Notes: generated from the letters alone by a model not told the origin. DNA of 64,000 nt from Asterias amurensis (GCF_032118995.1 NC_092660.1:1007501-1071500), one strand, 5' to 3'; positions 53,401 to 59,530 are shown, numbered from the stretch's first letter. A program made the numbers and translations.

Positions 53401-53638
53401 ACGCAGTTGTGCTATATTTTACTGCAGAGTCTACTGTCTTTCTCGAAGGCCAAAAAACAATGTGGACAACAGAGTGAAATATTCTATATTCAGAGGAAAA
53501 GATAATGAGTCAGTTACAATTGAAAAACAAAATAACGCATTTTCATTTTTGCTTTGTTTCGTTCAGGAGCAGTACGAGTTGATATATAGAGTCCTACAGA
53601 CGTATCTGGACGTCGACGTTGTGTACGCAAACCTGTAG
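17319..53638 (+). CDS. Receptor-type tyrosine-protein phosphatase with Tie-like Ig/EGF/FN3 ectodomain
   Basis: 32 coding exons (listed separately) join in consistent phase to 4389 nt, 1462 residues plus TAG. Layout: signal peptide 1-32; Ig-like domains about 33-135 and 136-219; EGF-type modules about 221-406; short Cys segment 407-424; FN3 about 425-531, 532-639 and 640-764; membrane span about 773-794; Pro/Ala/Thr linker about 842-871; PTP D1 about 895-1165; PTP D2 about 1225-1450. D1 keeps KNRY (933-936), WPD (Asp1071), CSAGIGRTG (Cys1103, Arg1109) and the Q-loop Gln1147, so it should hydrolyse phosphotyrosine inside the plasma membrane. D2 has WPV in place of WPD (Val1360) and C-IDGEG-A (Cys1393, Ala1399 where Arg is needed), so it should be inactive. 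The protein ends YANL. Known vertebrate RPTPs do not pair this Tie/Tek-like ectodomain with tandem PTP domains. The ATG at 17319 is chosen because it opens the only signal-peptide exon. Confidence 0.93.
17475..17990 (+). repeat. Tetranucleotide tract GTTT then GTTC in RPTP intron 1
   Basis: About 60 bases after the exon 1 donor. GTTT units to about 17670, then GTTC units with GGTT interruptions, then GTTG-rich. Gives spurious open frames in all three + frames and one - frame. Confidence 0.97.
18464..19027 (+). mobile_element. Foldback element family E, copy 1
   Basis: Starts GGGAATCAATGTGTGGTGAA, has a hairpin at 18499-18616 (TTTTCAACTAGTGGTTTAA and complement), ends CTGTCTGAGGTATTTATGAAT. 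Same family at 19548-20179 and, inverted, at 36860-37436. Confidence 0.75.
19548..20179 (+). mobile_element. Foldback element family E, copy 2
   Basis: Opens with a hairpin built from AATGGGAATTAAAGAGTAGT and complement, then a CpG-rich core with ACGTGACGCGCTCTCCACC, ending CTGAGGTATTTATGAAT. Confidence 0.75.
20180..21289. other. RPTP intron 1, nothing recognised
   Basis: AT-rich intron sequence, no coding or repeat signal identified. Confidence 0.35.
21290..24038 (+). mobile_element. LINE with long open ORF2 (endonuclease plus reverse transcriptase)
   Basis: An 883-codon open frame at 21387-24038 encodes an AP-type endonuclease (GGGVALFVKN, MGDFNLNLLD, SDISDHYPLF) and a reverse transcriptase (NYRPISILP, FIDLSKAFDTLDH, HGVPQGSILGP, FADDTTIF at about residue 624). 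In-frame homology continues upstream of the ATG (YGFTETCI) but is cut by a TAA near 21360, and the 5' end with ORF1 is missing. CR1/L2/Daphne-like group; exact clade not resolved. Sense orientation within RPTP intron 1. The tail runs into a palindrome array instead of a normal LINE 3' end. Confidence 0.92.
24015..24660 (+). repeat. Array of short palindromes CATGGTTTATAAACCATG
   Basis: Roughly fifteen to twenty units of ATGGTTTA(T/C)AAACCAT separated by 10-30 bases of AAAATTGAGACATCT-like spacer. The first units form the last codons of the LINE ORF. Ends about 75 bases before RPTP exon 2. Confidence 0.95.
24736..25044 (+). CDS. RPTP exon 2: N-terminal Ig-like domain
   Basis: 103 codons, phase 1 to 1. 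Cys in FTCFNQ and the late-strand motif DRFGAYNC fit an Ig fold; the spacing recalls the first Ig domain of Tie receptors. NGS glycosylation site. The acceptor lies in CAGCAG repeats, so 24739 or 24742 are alternatives. Confidence 0.85.
25439..25690 (+). CDS. RPTP exon 3: Ig-like domain
   Basis: 84 codons, phase 1 to 1. Contains the Trp of strand C (LRWKHNGDDV) and HHAGIYEC, a standard Ig strand-F motif. The first canonical Cys is replaced (VTLTMTQ), so the disulfide may be missing. Confidence 0.9.
26315..26395. repeat. Hairpin repeat in RPTP intron 3
   Basis: TGGAATGTTCTATTCAA and its complement TTGAATAGAACATTCCA around a GAGGCGGAGCC loop. Confidence 0.6.
26925..27059 (+). CDS. RPTP exon 4: EGF module 1
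   Basis: 45 codons, phase 1 to 1. Pattern WGPSCDNDCPFCYNGG, then GDCICAPGFSGLHC; strongly like the first EGF module of Tie receptors. Confidence 0.92.
27145..27240. repeat. Hairpin repeat in RPTP intron 4
   Basis: AAAGTGTAGATTCGTG and complement CACGAATCTACACTTT about 40 bases apart. Confidence 0.6.
27555..27799. mobile_element. Foldback MITE with GGGCCCAATTTCAT ends
   Basis: Long complementary arms (GCATGAAATTTCTTCCTTGA and complement) at each side; the termini resemble those of 53078-53331. Confidence 0.8.
27880..27930 (+). pseudogene. Possible relic of an EGF exon
   Basis: 18 bases GGTGACTGTATCTGCGCT are identical to RPTP exon 4 and read APDSGDCICA in frame; the similarity stops where the LINE region begins. 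No acceptor or complete module remains. Confidence 0.4.
27930..30920 (+). mobile_element. CR1/L2-like LINE, internally deleted and broken
   Basis: 28244-28841 encodes the endonuclease start (SWNACSINNKVASICDFVSD, DILALQETWLTGTDRDNCT). It then jumps to a pre-RT region near 28840, having lost most of the endonuclease. RT motifs follow (NYRPISLLSFISKLLER, LDFSSAFDTIDHA, WGVPQGSVCG, MYADDTQLYLLF), then stops near 29949 and 30339. The 3' end has GCGCTTTATAAATATC and an (ATT)n tail, as in L2-type elements. Not functional. Confidence 0.9.
31154..31303 (+). CDS. RPTP exon 5: EGF module 2
   Basis: 50 codons, phase 1 to 1. Begins NWFGQD and ends with CTCAASFTGQKCED; Cys spacing of an EGF module. Confidence 0.9.
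32105..32242 (+). CDS. RPTP exon 6: EGF/laminin-type module 3
   Basis: 46 codons, phase 1 to 1. CEDGYFGAGCKLKCNC with a closing GFTGENCQ; same length as the next exon, indicating exon duplication. Confidence 0.92.
33185..33322 (+). CDS. RPTP exon 7: EGF/laminin-type module 4
   Basis: 46 codons, phase 1 to 1. CPDGQFGVNCTHRCHC with a closing GFRGENCQ. Shares AVCDKGNG with exon 6. Confidence 0.92.
33986..34260. mobile_element. Foldback element in RPTP intron 7 with a THAP-like ORF start
   Basis: Arms of about 110 bases (GAGGCAGACTTTGCCTG, AAAGTACATGTACG, CCAAGTCGTGAG and complements). The loop side encodes MPTRCIAAECRKT, like the first residues of a THAP zinc finger. Confidence 0.7.
34479..34532 (+). 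CDS. RPTP exon 8: short Cys-rich spacer
   Basis: 18 codons, phase 1 to 1: SCPYGQTGLHPDCTACY, a half EGF-like segment joining the EGF block to FN3. Acceptor TTTCAG and donor GTAAGG are both good. Confidence 0.82.
34730..34985 (+). mobile_element. tRNA-derived SINE in RPTP intron 8
   Basis: tRNA-like head with TGACCGAGCGGATAAGA (A box) and GTGGGTTCAAGTCCCAG (B box), then the body TGTCCTTGAACAAGACTTTT common in SINE tails. Confidence 0.7.
35625..35945 (+). CDS. RPTP exon 9: FN3 domain 1
   Basis: 107 codons, phase 1 to 1. Contains LIWAKAP, DYAVQYKL and YKVRVLARNEAGLGKF, the core strands of a fibronectin type III domain. Confidence 0.93.
36656..36771 (+). CDS. RPTP exon 10: FN3 domain 2, first half
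   Basis: Phase 1 to 0. Begins EPTGSPTDF; the strand VALSWSETPCGQRNG is typical FN3. Donor GTGAGT. Confidence 0.9.
36860..37436 (-). mobile_element. Foldback element family E, copy 3 (RPTP intron 10)
   Basis: Inverted copy: ATTCATAAATACCTCAGACAG left, hairpin at 37285-37410, CACCACACATTGATTCCC right. Confidence 0.78.
37522..37729 (+). CDS. RPTP exon 11: FN3 domain 2, second half
   Basis: Phase 0 to 1. LSYRVLEK, then ISGLEPSTKYDFRLKGFNSV, the closing FN3 strands. A foldback element ends about 85 bases upstream of this exon. Confidence 0.9.
37965..38095. repeat. Short inverted repeat in RPTP intron 11
   Basis: AACGTCTCAAAAGTCAG and a near complement CTTTTGACTTTTGAGATGCTC, about 70 bases apart. 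Confidence 0.45.
38142..38244 (+). CDS. RPTP exon 12: FN3 domain 3, start
   Basis: Phase 1 to 2. DLPAPTKLSQDDVS and the strand STVTIALNLP. Donor GTAAGT. Confidence 0.86.
38278..38425. mobile_element. CAGGCCTGG-type MITE, copy 3 (RPTP intron 12)
   Basis: CAGGCCTGGAATTACTC at the left and GAATTTCCAGGCTTG at the right are near complements. Confidence 0.65.
38555..38923 (+). mobile_element. TTAA-flanked MITE family, copy 7 (RPTP intron 12)
   Basis: AAAGGGAAGGTACACG subtype with the complementary right end GTACCTTCCCTTTT. Confidence 0.8.
39488..39719 (+). CDS. RPTP exon 13: FN3 domain 3, middle
   Basis: Phase 2 to 0. Basic stretch (RVKTVTRRDTRGSRYQR), then PLESNTQYDIYLGSVSR, matching the FN3 E-F region. 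Confidence 0.86.
40483..40522 (+). CDS. RPTP exon 14: FN3 domain 3, end
   Basis: Short exon, phase 0 to 1: DYAVKWSEPLRVT, the last FN3 strand. Too short to call alone; supported by frame on both sides. Confidence 0.8.
40597..40760. mobile_element. MITE with AAGCCTGGTTCATACTTCC ends, copy 1 (RPTP intron 14)
   Basis: Left end is complementary to GAGGTATGAACCGGGCTT; core contains GTGACGTAAAGTTCACATC. Related copy at 55731-55905. Confidence 0.8.
41159..41255 (+). CDS. RPTP exon 15: transmembrane segment
   Basis: Phase 1 to 2. PQSAGPP, then a 22-residue hydrophobic run (VAAIVVPLMLIVLIG and on), followed by basic residues from exon 16. Confidence 0.93.
41482..41842 (+). mobile_element. TTAA-flanked MITE family, copy 8 (RPTP intron 15)
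   Basis: GGCAGTGGACACTATTGG left end, AATAGTGTCCAGTGTCTTTAA right end. Confidence 0.8.
42076..42134 (+). CDS. RPTP exon 16: juxtamembrane stop-transfer
   Basis: Phase 2 to 1. RRKKGLNNSLVDRRHFNAAN; the basic cluster after the membrane span sets the inside orientation. Confidence 0.88.
42332..42618 (+). CDS. RPTP exon 17: Pro/Ala/Thr linker and start of D1
   Basis: Phase 1 to 0. Has repeated PA-x-TP/AP units (about residues 842-871), a Lys cluster, then PIPLSELKDYVSKKKKEM, the helix before PTP D1. CAGCAG at the acceptor allows 42335 as an alternative. Confidence 0.9.
43096..43183 (+). CDS. RPTP exon 18: D1 KNRY loop
   Basis: Phase 0 to 1. Contains EKNRYANIIP, the pTyr-loop hallmark of classical PTPs. 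Confidence 0.95.
44089..44165 (+). CDS. RPTP exon 19: D1
   Basis: Phase 1 to 0. YDFSRVVLEKLPDEP and DYVNASYID, matching the conserved D-Y-[IV]-N-A-S-[YF]-I-D segment. Confidence 0.95.
44510..44546 (+). CDS. RPTP exon 20: D1
   Basis: Phase 0 to 1. GFNEPNKYIASQ, continuing to GP in the next exon (conserved YIA[ST]QGP). Confidence 0.95.
44655..44960 (+). mobile_element. SINE-like repeat in RPTP intron 20
   Basis: Weak B box GTTTCAAGTCCCTG; the later part (ACAGGTTTTTTTCAGGCTTG, CTACAGTGATTA) matches 15230-15340. Confidence 0.55.
45572..45669 (+). CDS. RPTP exon 21: D1
   Basis: Phase 1 to 0. GPNKASVCDMWRMIWQE and KIVMLTNLQEGVK, the conserved DFWxMxW and IVMLT segments. Confidence 0.95.
45853..46304. 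mobile_element. 450-bp foldback element in RPTP intron 21
   Basis: AGCCTTTAGTCAAG and its complement mark the ends; inner arms CGCCTTTACCAACTC and CATTTTCTCCCACCAAAAT pair over most of the length. Confidence 0.88.
46571..46696 (+). CDS. RPTP exon 22: D1
   Basis: 42 codons, phase 0 to 0. GKCEKYWPD, matching the conserved KCxxYWP, and the strand DYIVRDFMM. Confidence 0.95.
47056..47204 (+). CDS. RPTP exon 23: D1 WPD loop and catalytic Cys
   Basis: Phase 0 to 2. QYHFITWPDMGLP gives the general-acid Asp1071; MVVHC gives the nucleophile Cys1103 at the exon end. Confidence 0.96.
47320..47520 (+). repeat. tRNA-like fragment followed by a GATC-rich mini-array
   Basis: GGTTCAAGTTCCGCTTCAG (B box) is followed by repeated GGATCACGAT-CTACCA-GATCC units with many GATC sites between 47390 and 47520. 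Confidence 0.6.
47769..47904 (+). CDS. RPTP exon 24: D1 P-loop and Q-loop
   Basis: Phase 2 to 0. SAGIGRTGVF completes the CX5R signature (Arg1109); KMIQTP carries Gln1147. Confidence 0.96.
48174..48325. mobile_element. CAGGCCTGG-type MITE, copy 4 (RPTP intron 24)
   Basis: TCCTGGAATTCCGTGTACAC left, GGTCTTGGCCTTGGTGACCC core, TGACCTCTCAAAGATTAAAC right. Confidence 0.6.
48365..48514 (+). CDS. RPTP exon 25: end of D1 and linker
   Basis: 50 codons, phase 0 to 0. AQYEFIFDVLIETFLCG closes D1; the linker is Lys/Thr/Gly-rich. Confidence 0.94.
48691..48839. mobile_element. 149-bp MITE with exact TAGATGGATTGCACTAAGCG ends
   Basis: The left end and CGCTTAGTGCAATCCATCTA are exact complements; RPTP intron 25. 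Confidence 0.88.
48951..49072. repeat. Near-perfect palindrome in RPTP intron 25
   Basis: Arms 48951-49006 and 49018-49072 are complementary over about 55 bases with a loop of about 12; could form a long hairpin in the pre-mRNA. Confidence 0.9.
49308..49407 (+). CDS. RPTP exon 26: start of D2
   Basis: Phase 0 to 1. KKNRFPEKLP replaces the usual KNR-x-x-x-[IV]-P-Y-D; Phe and Glu stand where KNRY-type residues are expected. Confidence 0.9.
50267..50343 (+). CDS. RPTP exon 27: D2
   Basis: Phase 1 to 0. GEDGSNYINACFLN, the D2 counterpart of DYVNASYID. Confidence 0.92.
50404..50580 (+). repeat. Three tandem units of about 62 bases in RPTP intron 27
   Basis: Each has TTTCCATCTGAAAGCTCACT, TTCTAAAGTTCATACCAGTA and CCAATCC; the third unit is most diverged. 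Confidence 0.92.
50804..50938 (+). CDS. RPTP exon 28: D2
   Basis: 45 codons, phase 0 to 0. KYIATQMPLPHTISDMWRMV and CIVMLN, clear PTP D2 residues. Confidence 0.94.
51097..51222 (+). CDS. RPTP exon 29: D2
   Basis: 42 codons, phase 0 to 0. TCVEYWPERGSASYG is the D2 version of KCxxYWP. Confidence 0.93.
51285..51402. mobile_element. Short inverted-repeat element GGCTACAGCTACGGCTTCGG
   Basis: Left GGCTACAGCTACGGC pairs with right GCCGTAGCTGTAGC; abuts the next MITE directly. Confidence 0.7.
51404..51601. mobile_element. 198-bp MITE with perfect 27-bp ends (RPTP intron 29)
   Basis: First 27 bases (starting AATAGACCGATCCATTAAGC) are the exact complement of the last 27. Confidence 0.92.
51740..51885 (+). 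CDS. RPTP exon 30: D2 WPD-like loop
   Basis: Phase 0 to 2. LLNWPVGGVPSS shows WPV instead of WPD or WPE. RIIIQC ends with the P-loop Cys1393. Donor GTATGA; a later GT would add four residues, so this one is preferred. Confidence 0.86.
52095..52476 (+). mobile_element. TTAA-flanked MITE family, copy 9 (RPTP intron 30)
   Basis: Best preserved copy: inverted ends, TTAA at both sides, internal inverted GAGACCTCAAGTTTAGAATT core. Confidence 0.85.
52620..52750 (-). mobile_element. Foldback element family E, fragment (RPTP intron 30)
   Basis: ATTCATAAATACTTAAGACAG and CATGGGGGTGTTTAAACGG match the left part of 36860-37436. Confidence 0.6.
52887..53022 (+). CDS. RPTP exon 31: degenerate D2 P-loop
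   Basis: Phase 2 to 0. DGEGASGTFCALLNVIERL; Ala1399 sits where the catalytic Arg belongs. Ends SRHRLVQSQ with a Q-loop-like Gln. Confidence 0.92.
53078..53331. mobile_element. Foldback MITE with GGGCCCAATTTCA ends (RPTP intron 31)
   Basis: GGGCCCAATTTCATGGCTCTGC left pairs with GCAGAGCCGTGAAATTGGGC right; internal short repeats of GCTTAC and GTAAGC. Confidence 0.85.
53567..53638 (+). CDS. RPTP exon 32: C-terminus and stop
   Basis: 24 codons, phase 0: EQYELIYRVLQTYL, then DVDVVYANL and TAG. The YANL tail matches the pY-x-N Grb2-type consensus and the V-x-Y-x-x-L pattern. Confidence 0.94.
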   Translation, partial: EQYELIYRVLQTYLDVDVVYANL

Positions 53639-55730
53639 AAAAGCCTTCGCAACAACAGGTAACTAGAAGCATAATAAAACATTTGTGCATTCAAAACATT
53701 TTTAACAAGTTGTCTACTTTGTTAGACCATCAGTACTCAAAAATGTTTTTGTGAAAATTCATGATATGTAGGAAGACCATATTTAAAATATTGTGAAGTG
53801 ATGATATTATTTCGACTGATTTTGTTGTTATTTAGTAAATTATGTGTTTCTACTGTTAGGGAAAAGTTGGCAATAATGAATAATGAAATGTATACAAATA
53901 ATGTATGGGGCTGTGAATGGCCGTCACTGCAAACTCACAGGTTTAGATTGGATATCCCAGGAAGACTTTGAACAAAGAGGTCTGTTTTTGATTTGCTAGA
54001 AACTATAGTTTCAGACAAGCTGACATGGGGGCCCTTGTAGGGTATTGTTAAACTGAAATAGCTTAACCAAACACATTGCTGTGAAGCCTTGGGTTTGAGT
54101 AGTTCCATGTTTTTAATTAAAATATTATCTCATTCAACAGTTATTTTATTTATTTATTTGTTTTAATGAAGGCTAGTTGCTATTTGAATAAAAGAAAATA
54201 ATGTTTTCTTGTACACAGTCTTAAAACAATGGTTTTTCAAAAAGGATGGTACGTTTTTCAAAAAGGATGGTACTATCATACTTTCTGTAGTTACTCTCGT
54301 ACTCGGATACAAAAAATCAAGGATCAAGTATATATAACTTCCAAGCTGTGTTATAAATAGATTTTTTGCACACCAAACTTTCGGTATCTGACCTATATAC
54401 TAATGAGGTCAAACTCAGGCACTCTTAGCATAACTACAGAATAAAGCAAAAACTCATCGTACAATCATTCTATCAGAACCCAACTTTATTTACACAAAAA
54501 ACAAACAGGCATGTCAATCCAGATGGTGTTGGTTCAAATCCCGCTCTTCAAGTTTTACTTGTTTGACCCCGAAAATCTTTTTAAGGATGTAGGGTACATT
54601 TTTTAAGACTGGTGCTTTTTTTTAGTACTATTTATTAAGAAAATATTTTGTTTATTTTGATGTGGCCATTGGAATCGGAGCTGAAGGCTTTCCATTTAAA
54701 GATATTTAATGGAAACAAGTAGTATATGTTGCAAACTACTTACCAATGTGAATGATTTATGGTATAACTGCAAAAAAATAGTTAATTGCCTGACGCTTAG
54801 AGCATAGTAGAGCCTTCACAAAACTATTGTGTAGGACTCTGCTAGGATCAAAACGTTGGGCCACTAACTACCAATGTTCCATTGGCTTGTTGTACTTTTT
54901 GTATAATAATAAGAACAAAAAGAAGTAAGAAGAAGAAAATTTACATTTTCTGAAATAAATTGCAAAAAATAGGTCATGCATGTCTCAAGCATCTTCAAAC
55001 ATTTTGTGTTCTTTGGTTCCCAATTGGGTTTTTTTATTTTATCAGGAACCAAAAATACTTTTTTAAAGTGACCTTAAACATTAAAGTTAAAACAAAATTA
55101 AGATTTCAAAGTATATGACATTTCAAAGATTATAAACTATTTTTTTCTACACGCTTTTATCCCAATTCGGATCTAATACTACAGAGGAAGAAATTGCACT
55201 GTATTACTATTTGAAAGATATGTTCATTTATCAAGAATATAGGATTTAGAATTCTGTATTATTTGAATGAAAGTTATGTGAGTTTTTATCACCATGCAGC
55301 ATGTATTTTATGGCAGTAGTCTAAGCGTATTTTAGTACTAAGTACTAGGATAAAAAATAGCTTTTGATATATATTTGTAATTCAGATCTTAACCAAAGTT
55401 AAGCAGAGTATTTTTATAAATTCAAATGCAAGGCAAGGACTAAATTTCAATGATATTGTATATACAAAAAAAGATTCTGAAATAAGGATGGAAGTGCCAA
55501 AGTATTTTTTTTTTTACAACTCAGAATTTTTTATATTTTATTTTCATACTCGGAAATTTCTAAACGGAGTATATTTTGCTTAGCAAGTTTGTGTGCTTAC
55601 AGGCATTTTTTGCCACACGGATAATTTATATGGAAGTAATCATTTTAACAGGAACGCACTTGGTGGTTCTAACACAAACCAAACATTTTTTAACCTGTCA
55701 CCACTTTGCCCTATATAATTATTTTGACTT
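53639..55730. other. RPTP 3' UTR and intergenic region between convergent genes
   Basis: AT-rich. Has a 25-base tandem duplication TTTTTCAAAAAGGATGGTAC near 54236 and a B-box-like GGTTCAAATCCCGCTC near 54530. No gene seen. Confidence 0.4.
53673..53678 (+). other. Candidate polyadenylation signal AATAAA of the RPTP gene
   Basis: First AATAAA downstream of the stop, 35 bases after it. Others follow near 54186; which one is used cannot be told from sequence alone. Confidence 0.35.
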
Positions 55731-55905
55731 AAGCCTGGTTCATACTTCCTGCGAATGCGAAGCGAATCTTGACGTCACAAATTCGCAACGAACAATTCGC
55801 AGCAGTTGCCCCTCTGCCTTACTCCTTTGCGATAATCGCTGCGAAAGGAGGGTGTGACGTCAAATTCGCTTCGCATTCACATTCGCAGGAAGTATGAACC
55901 GTGCT
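55731..55905. mobile_element. MITE with AAGCCTGGTTCATACTTCC ends, copy 2
   Basis: Same left end; right end GAAGTATGAACCGTGCT; paired GACGTCA and AATTCGCTTCGCATTC arms. Confidence 0.8.
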
Positions 55906-56843
55906 ACAAACATGCTAATGTTTCAATAAACAATTTTTATTTGCAATGGATAACATTGTGAGATGTTTTTGTCAATAATGTGTTAATGTTTATCCTTTCT
56001 TTGGTTTAAAACAATTTTGTACCTGTTCGCCTACCTTTATTTTCAAATTTAAGAACTTGACGATTGTCTTGATTAGCCCTATATTATATTTGGACTTAAA
56101 TATCAGCTCAACATGAAAGCTGTTTCCACTGATGCCCAGTCCATTCACACAATAAATATGTTACAAGACAACAGTCATAATATTATTAACAACAAAACAT
56201 AACACACTCCATGTACAGACAAGACAATAAAATGCAATTGCAAGACTTACCCAAAGTGCGCATTTTGAATAACGAAGATACAACGTGGTATTTGAAATAA
56301 TATTTAAAAGAAATGTCCGTTGCATGCTTTTGAAGACAATAGACGTACATTGATCAATACATACTGATCCGTTTGGTGCTGAAGTATAATCGACTCGGAT
56401 TAAATCACGCGGATCGATTCAGACGAGAACAAGAATGAACCGAGTCTGTGGCCTTTTCGAAACGACGTGTCACGACGGCTTCAGCTCAGCTTGGGCTCCG
56501 TTAGTAGATTGCAAACCTGCACATTCGGTTCTGTGATTGTAACAGAGGTAGGCGAAGCCTAAAAGAAAAGCCTTGATTTCCTAAAGGGCTTATTAGACCG
56601 TGTGTACAAATCTTGCGCGTGTTAAAACGTAGCGGGTCAATTTGTTTTCTTTTACACTAATGTAAAGAAATGCAGTGGGGAAACCTAAGGTTTCCATAAA
56701 TGAATGCTCGAGTAAAGGCTACGTGCATGACTTGCACAGTCAATCGGCAAACATGGTTTCAGAGCCAAGTTAGTTCTTGATCATTACTAACTTTTTGTTT
56801 AGTAAAATTATGAAGTTTTAAATAACGAAACTCCGAGAGTGGT
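55906..56843. other. 3' flank of the EF-hand gene
   Basis: Likely contains the EF-hand 3' UTR (minus strand); no other gene or clear repeat recognised. Confidence 0.4.
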
Positions 56844-56958
56844 TCAGAGAGCCGTCTGCTCATTGGTGACGACATACGGTTTGATCGTCTGAGTGTTCGG
56901 CCGGGATGTAATGACAGCTAACGCCTTGTTCCATATAAATCTCTCCCAGGTGATCATT
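56844..56958 (-). CDS. EF-hand gene exon 4 and stop
   Basis: Enters with a two-base carry (completing Gly), then MITWERFIWNKALAVITSRP and on to NEQTAL, TGA. The frame fits only this acceptor. Confidence 0.78.
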
Positions 56959-59530
56959 CTGAAAAATTTAACAGCGAAATCATGCCATGATGGAAACATC
57001 TATAAACTTAACATCACAGGTCTTTTAATGCACTGTATCTCACTGAGTGTGCATAAAATAACAAACCTGTGAAAATTTGGGCTCAAATTGGATCGAAGTT
57101 GTTATAAGAGAATAATGAAAGGAAAACACACTTGTTGCACAAATTTGTGTGCTTTCAGATGCACAAAAGACTTCAGATGAAGTCTTTTATTTTGATTGAG
57201 AAATTACTGCTTTCTCTAAAACTATGTTACTTACAGGGATCCGTTTTGTCATAAAACTTTTTTTAAAACAATATATACAGCTCTCTATTGCTCGTTAACA
57301 AGTAAGTTTTCATACTGTAAGTGTAAGTACCAAGTGTACAGTGCCTTCTAAACACGTGTCTTATTTGCATTTGGAAAAGTTTTGCTTTATGTCAGAAGTT
57401 GTATTTTTTTTCACAGGACTCGGGAAAGTACTGAGTATACAGTGCTACACACATCGGTGTATATGGGTAAAAAACCAAAAATTAATATTCTTTATCCCCG
57501 ATGCAAATTTAACATCTATTAAATCGTTTGCAGTACCCGCTGCTAAAACATAGGATTCGAACTGCCTCTAGCTACCGGGCAATCTCGGTGGTCTAGTTGG
57601 TATGACACTGCTCTAGAATTGCAAAGGTCGTGGGTTCGAATCCCACCCGAGTAAAAAATGCCTGTGATTTTTTTTTTCACAGGACTCGGGAAAGTACTGA
57701 GTATACAGTGCTACACACATTAATATTCTTTATCCCTGATGCCAGTTTAACATCTATTAAGTCAGAAGTTGAGTTAATAACCTACTTGTTGCACTCGTCT
57801 GAACTGCTTGATCTCTCAAAGGAGCGCATCATTTCGTCCGTGTTTTGCAATCTGTAAAATACGAAAATAAAATGGCTTTAGGTATTACAAGTTGAACGGT
57901 TGAGGGGCTGCCAATGTTAAGAGTTTAAAATTGGCATCTTAAGATGTGTACAACCATACCTCTGCCAACTTCAATACAAATATAATTACAGGGTCTGCCC
58001 CCCACCCTTTGAAATAAATTGTGATAGATGATTTCGTGAATGAAGTACGAGAAGGCCTATAAAATAGACGAATCAAATAGACATACACCTACCCCTGAGC
58101 CCTAAGCCATCCCCGGTAAGCCTGCTCCGATTCACCCACGGTCACCAGCCCAATGTTATGCTTGTCGGACATCTTGAAGAACCTCCGGAGACGGGCAATC
58201 TCTTCCGATTTCAGATACTTTACGATTTGGCTCTGAGATTTGAGAAAGTATTGTTGGTATAGAGAGAATGGAAGCAGCAGCGTAACTAGACATTTTCATT
58301 TGGTGGGGCAAGTGGGGGCAATGATTAAATTTGGGGGGGGGGGACAAAGAAGTGCAAGATTATTATTAAATGTTAACTGATATATAGTTGATACACACCA
58401 ATGCAGTTCTAAAACAGTCTACATAGTCAGCAGGTAACAAAAGATTGCGAAAACAAAATCTTAGAGAACTTGTCATTTTGTATAAGATAAAACTTTTTGA
58501 CTGTATAAAAGGATTAAATTACCAACTGTGATCACCAATTACCAATTTAGAGTTGTACACAGCATTCTCAAATAGGCTCTTTGGGTGTGTAAATACCCAA
58601 AACATAATAATATTAGGCCAAGTAAAAATAGAAAAATAGAAATGTTTAGCGTCCCCGCCCGCTTCCTTTTTACAGGACACCTCCTTTTTTTCTTAAGTTT
58701 TTTGTATGCACATTTTTTTGAAAAGGGGTTATTTTAATAGATCTCATCCAAAAAAAAAAAAAACTGAGTGTCTTGTCTGAATGCCTTGACCAAACTGTTT
58801 CATTAATGTTTTATGTATTTCAGCAGCAGAAAAAAAACAATTGATATTTGACATTCATGGCGGCCATCTTGAAATAAAAAATTAAAAAGCCCCTCCTCCT
58901 TCCTTTTTTTGAGAAACCCAGACACTTAACATGTTTCTTTTTTTACTCGGCCTTATTGTAAGAAGTGTAAGCCATCAAAAAAAAAAAAAAATACAGGATT
59001 GAAATTGTGGGTGTTTAATAATCACATTTTAGTTATGAAACGGATATTTAAAATAGGCCTACCTCTCATTGCACCGCTTTCTTCAAAGGAGAAGAAATGG
59101 TCTAAGCAACCTTTTTCGCTGGCCATTTTGCTGAAGTAAATTTCTCTGTAGTGCATCTGACCATGGAGGTAGAAATTTCTACCTCCATGATCTGACTAAG
59201 TTGTGTTAACGGAGCTATTGGTCTGCGTTCAGACCACCACTTATTTAAAAGAACTTTGTCACACCCTGCACTCTCTTTAACCGCAAAACCACAACAAACA
59301 TTTACTGCCAATACGATCGCGCGCAGCGTTTCCATGCATTTTCATGTTATAGTCCACATAGGGCTTACTGATATGAATAAAAGTTTTCCTTAACATTTTA
59401 TGAAGCCTTAAACGATTTATTTATTAGGCCTATAAGAATATACTTTTCTCTGATTTCATATGGGGGGGGGGGGGGGCAAGAGGGGGGGGGGGGGGCAAGG
59501 GTTCTGAGTGGTGGGGGGGCGCCGGCCCCC

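Noticed and set aside
57577..57650. Possible tRNA gene
   Set aside because: A and B boxes are good, but the acceptor and anticodon stems do not pair properly, and a related head occurs at 1880-2000; tRNA-derived SINE.
59102..59335. Minus-strand 77-codon ORF with signal-like start
   Set aside because: It spans a small palindrome (ATGGAGGTAGAAATTTCTAC) and lies in an EF-hand gene intron; no splice or homology support.
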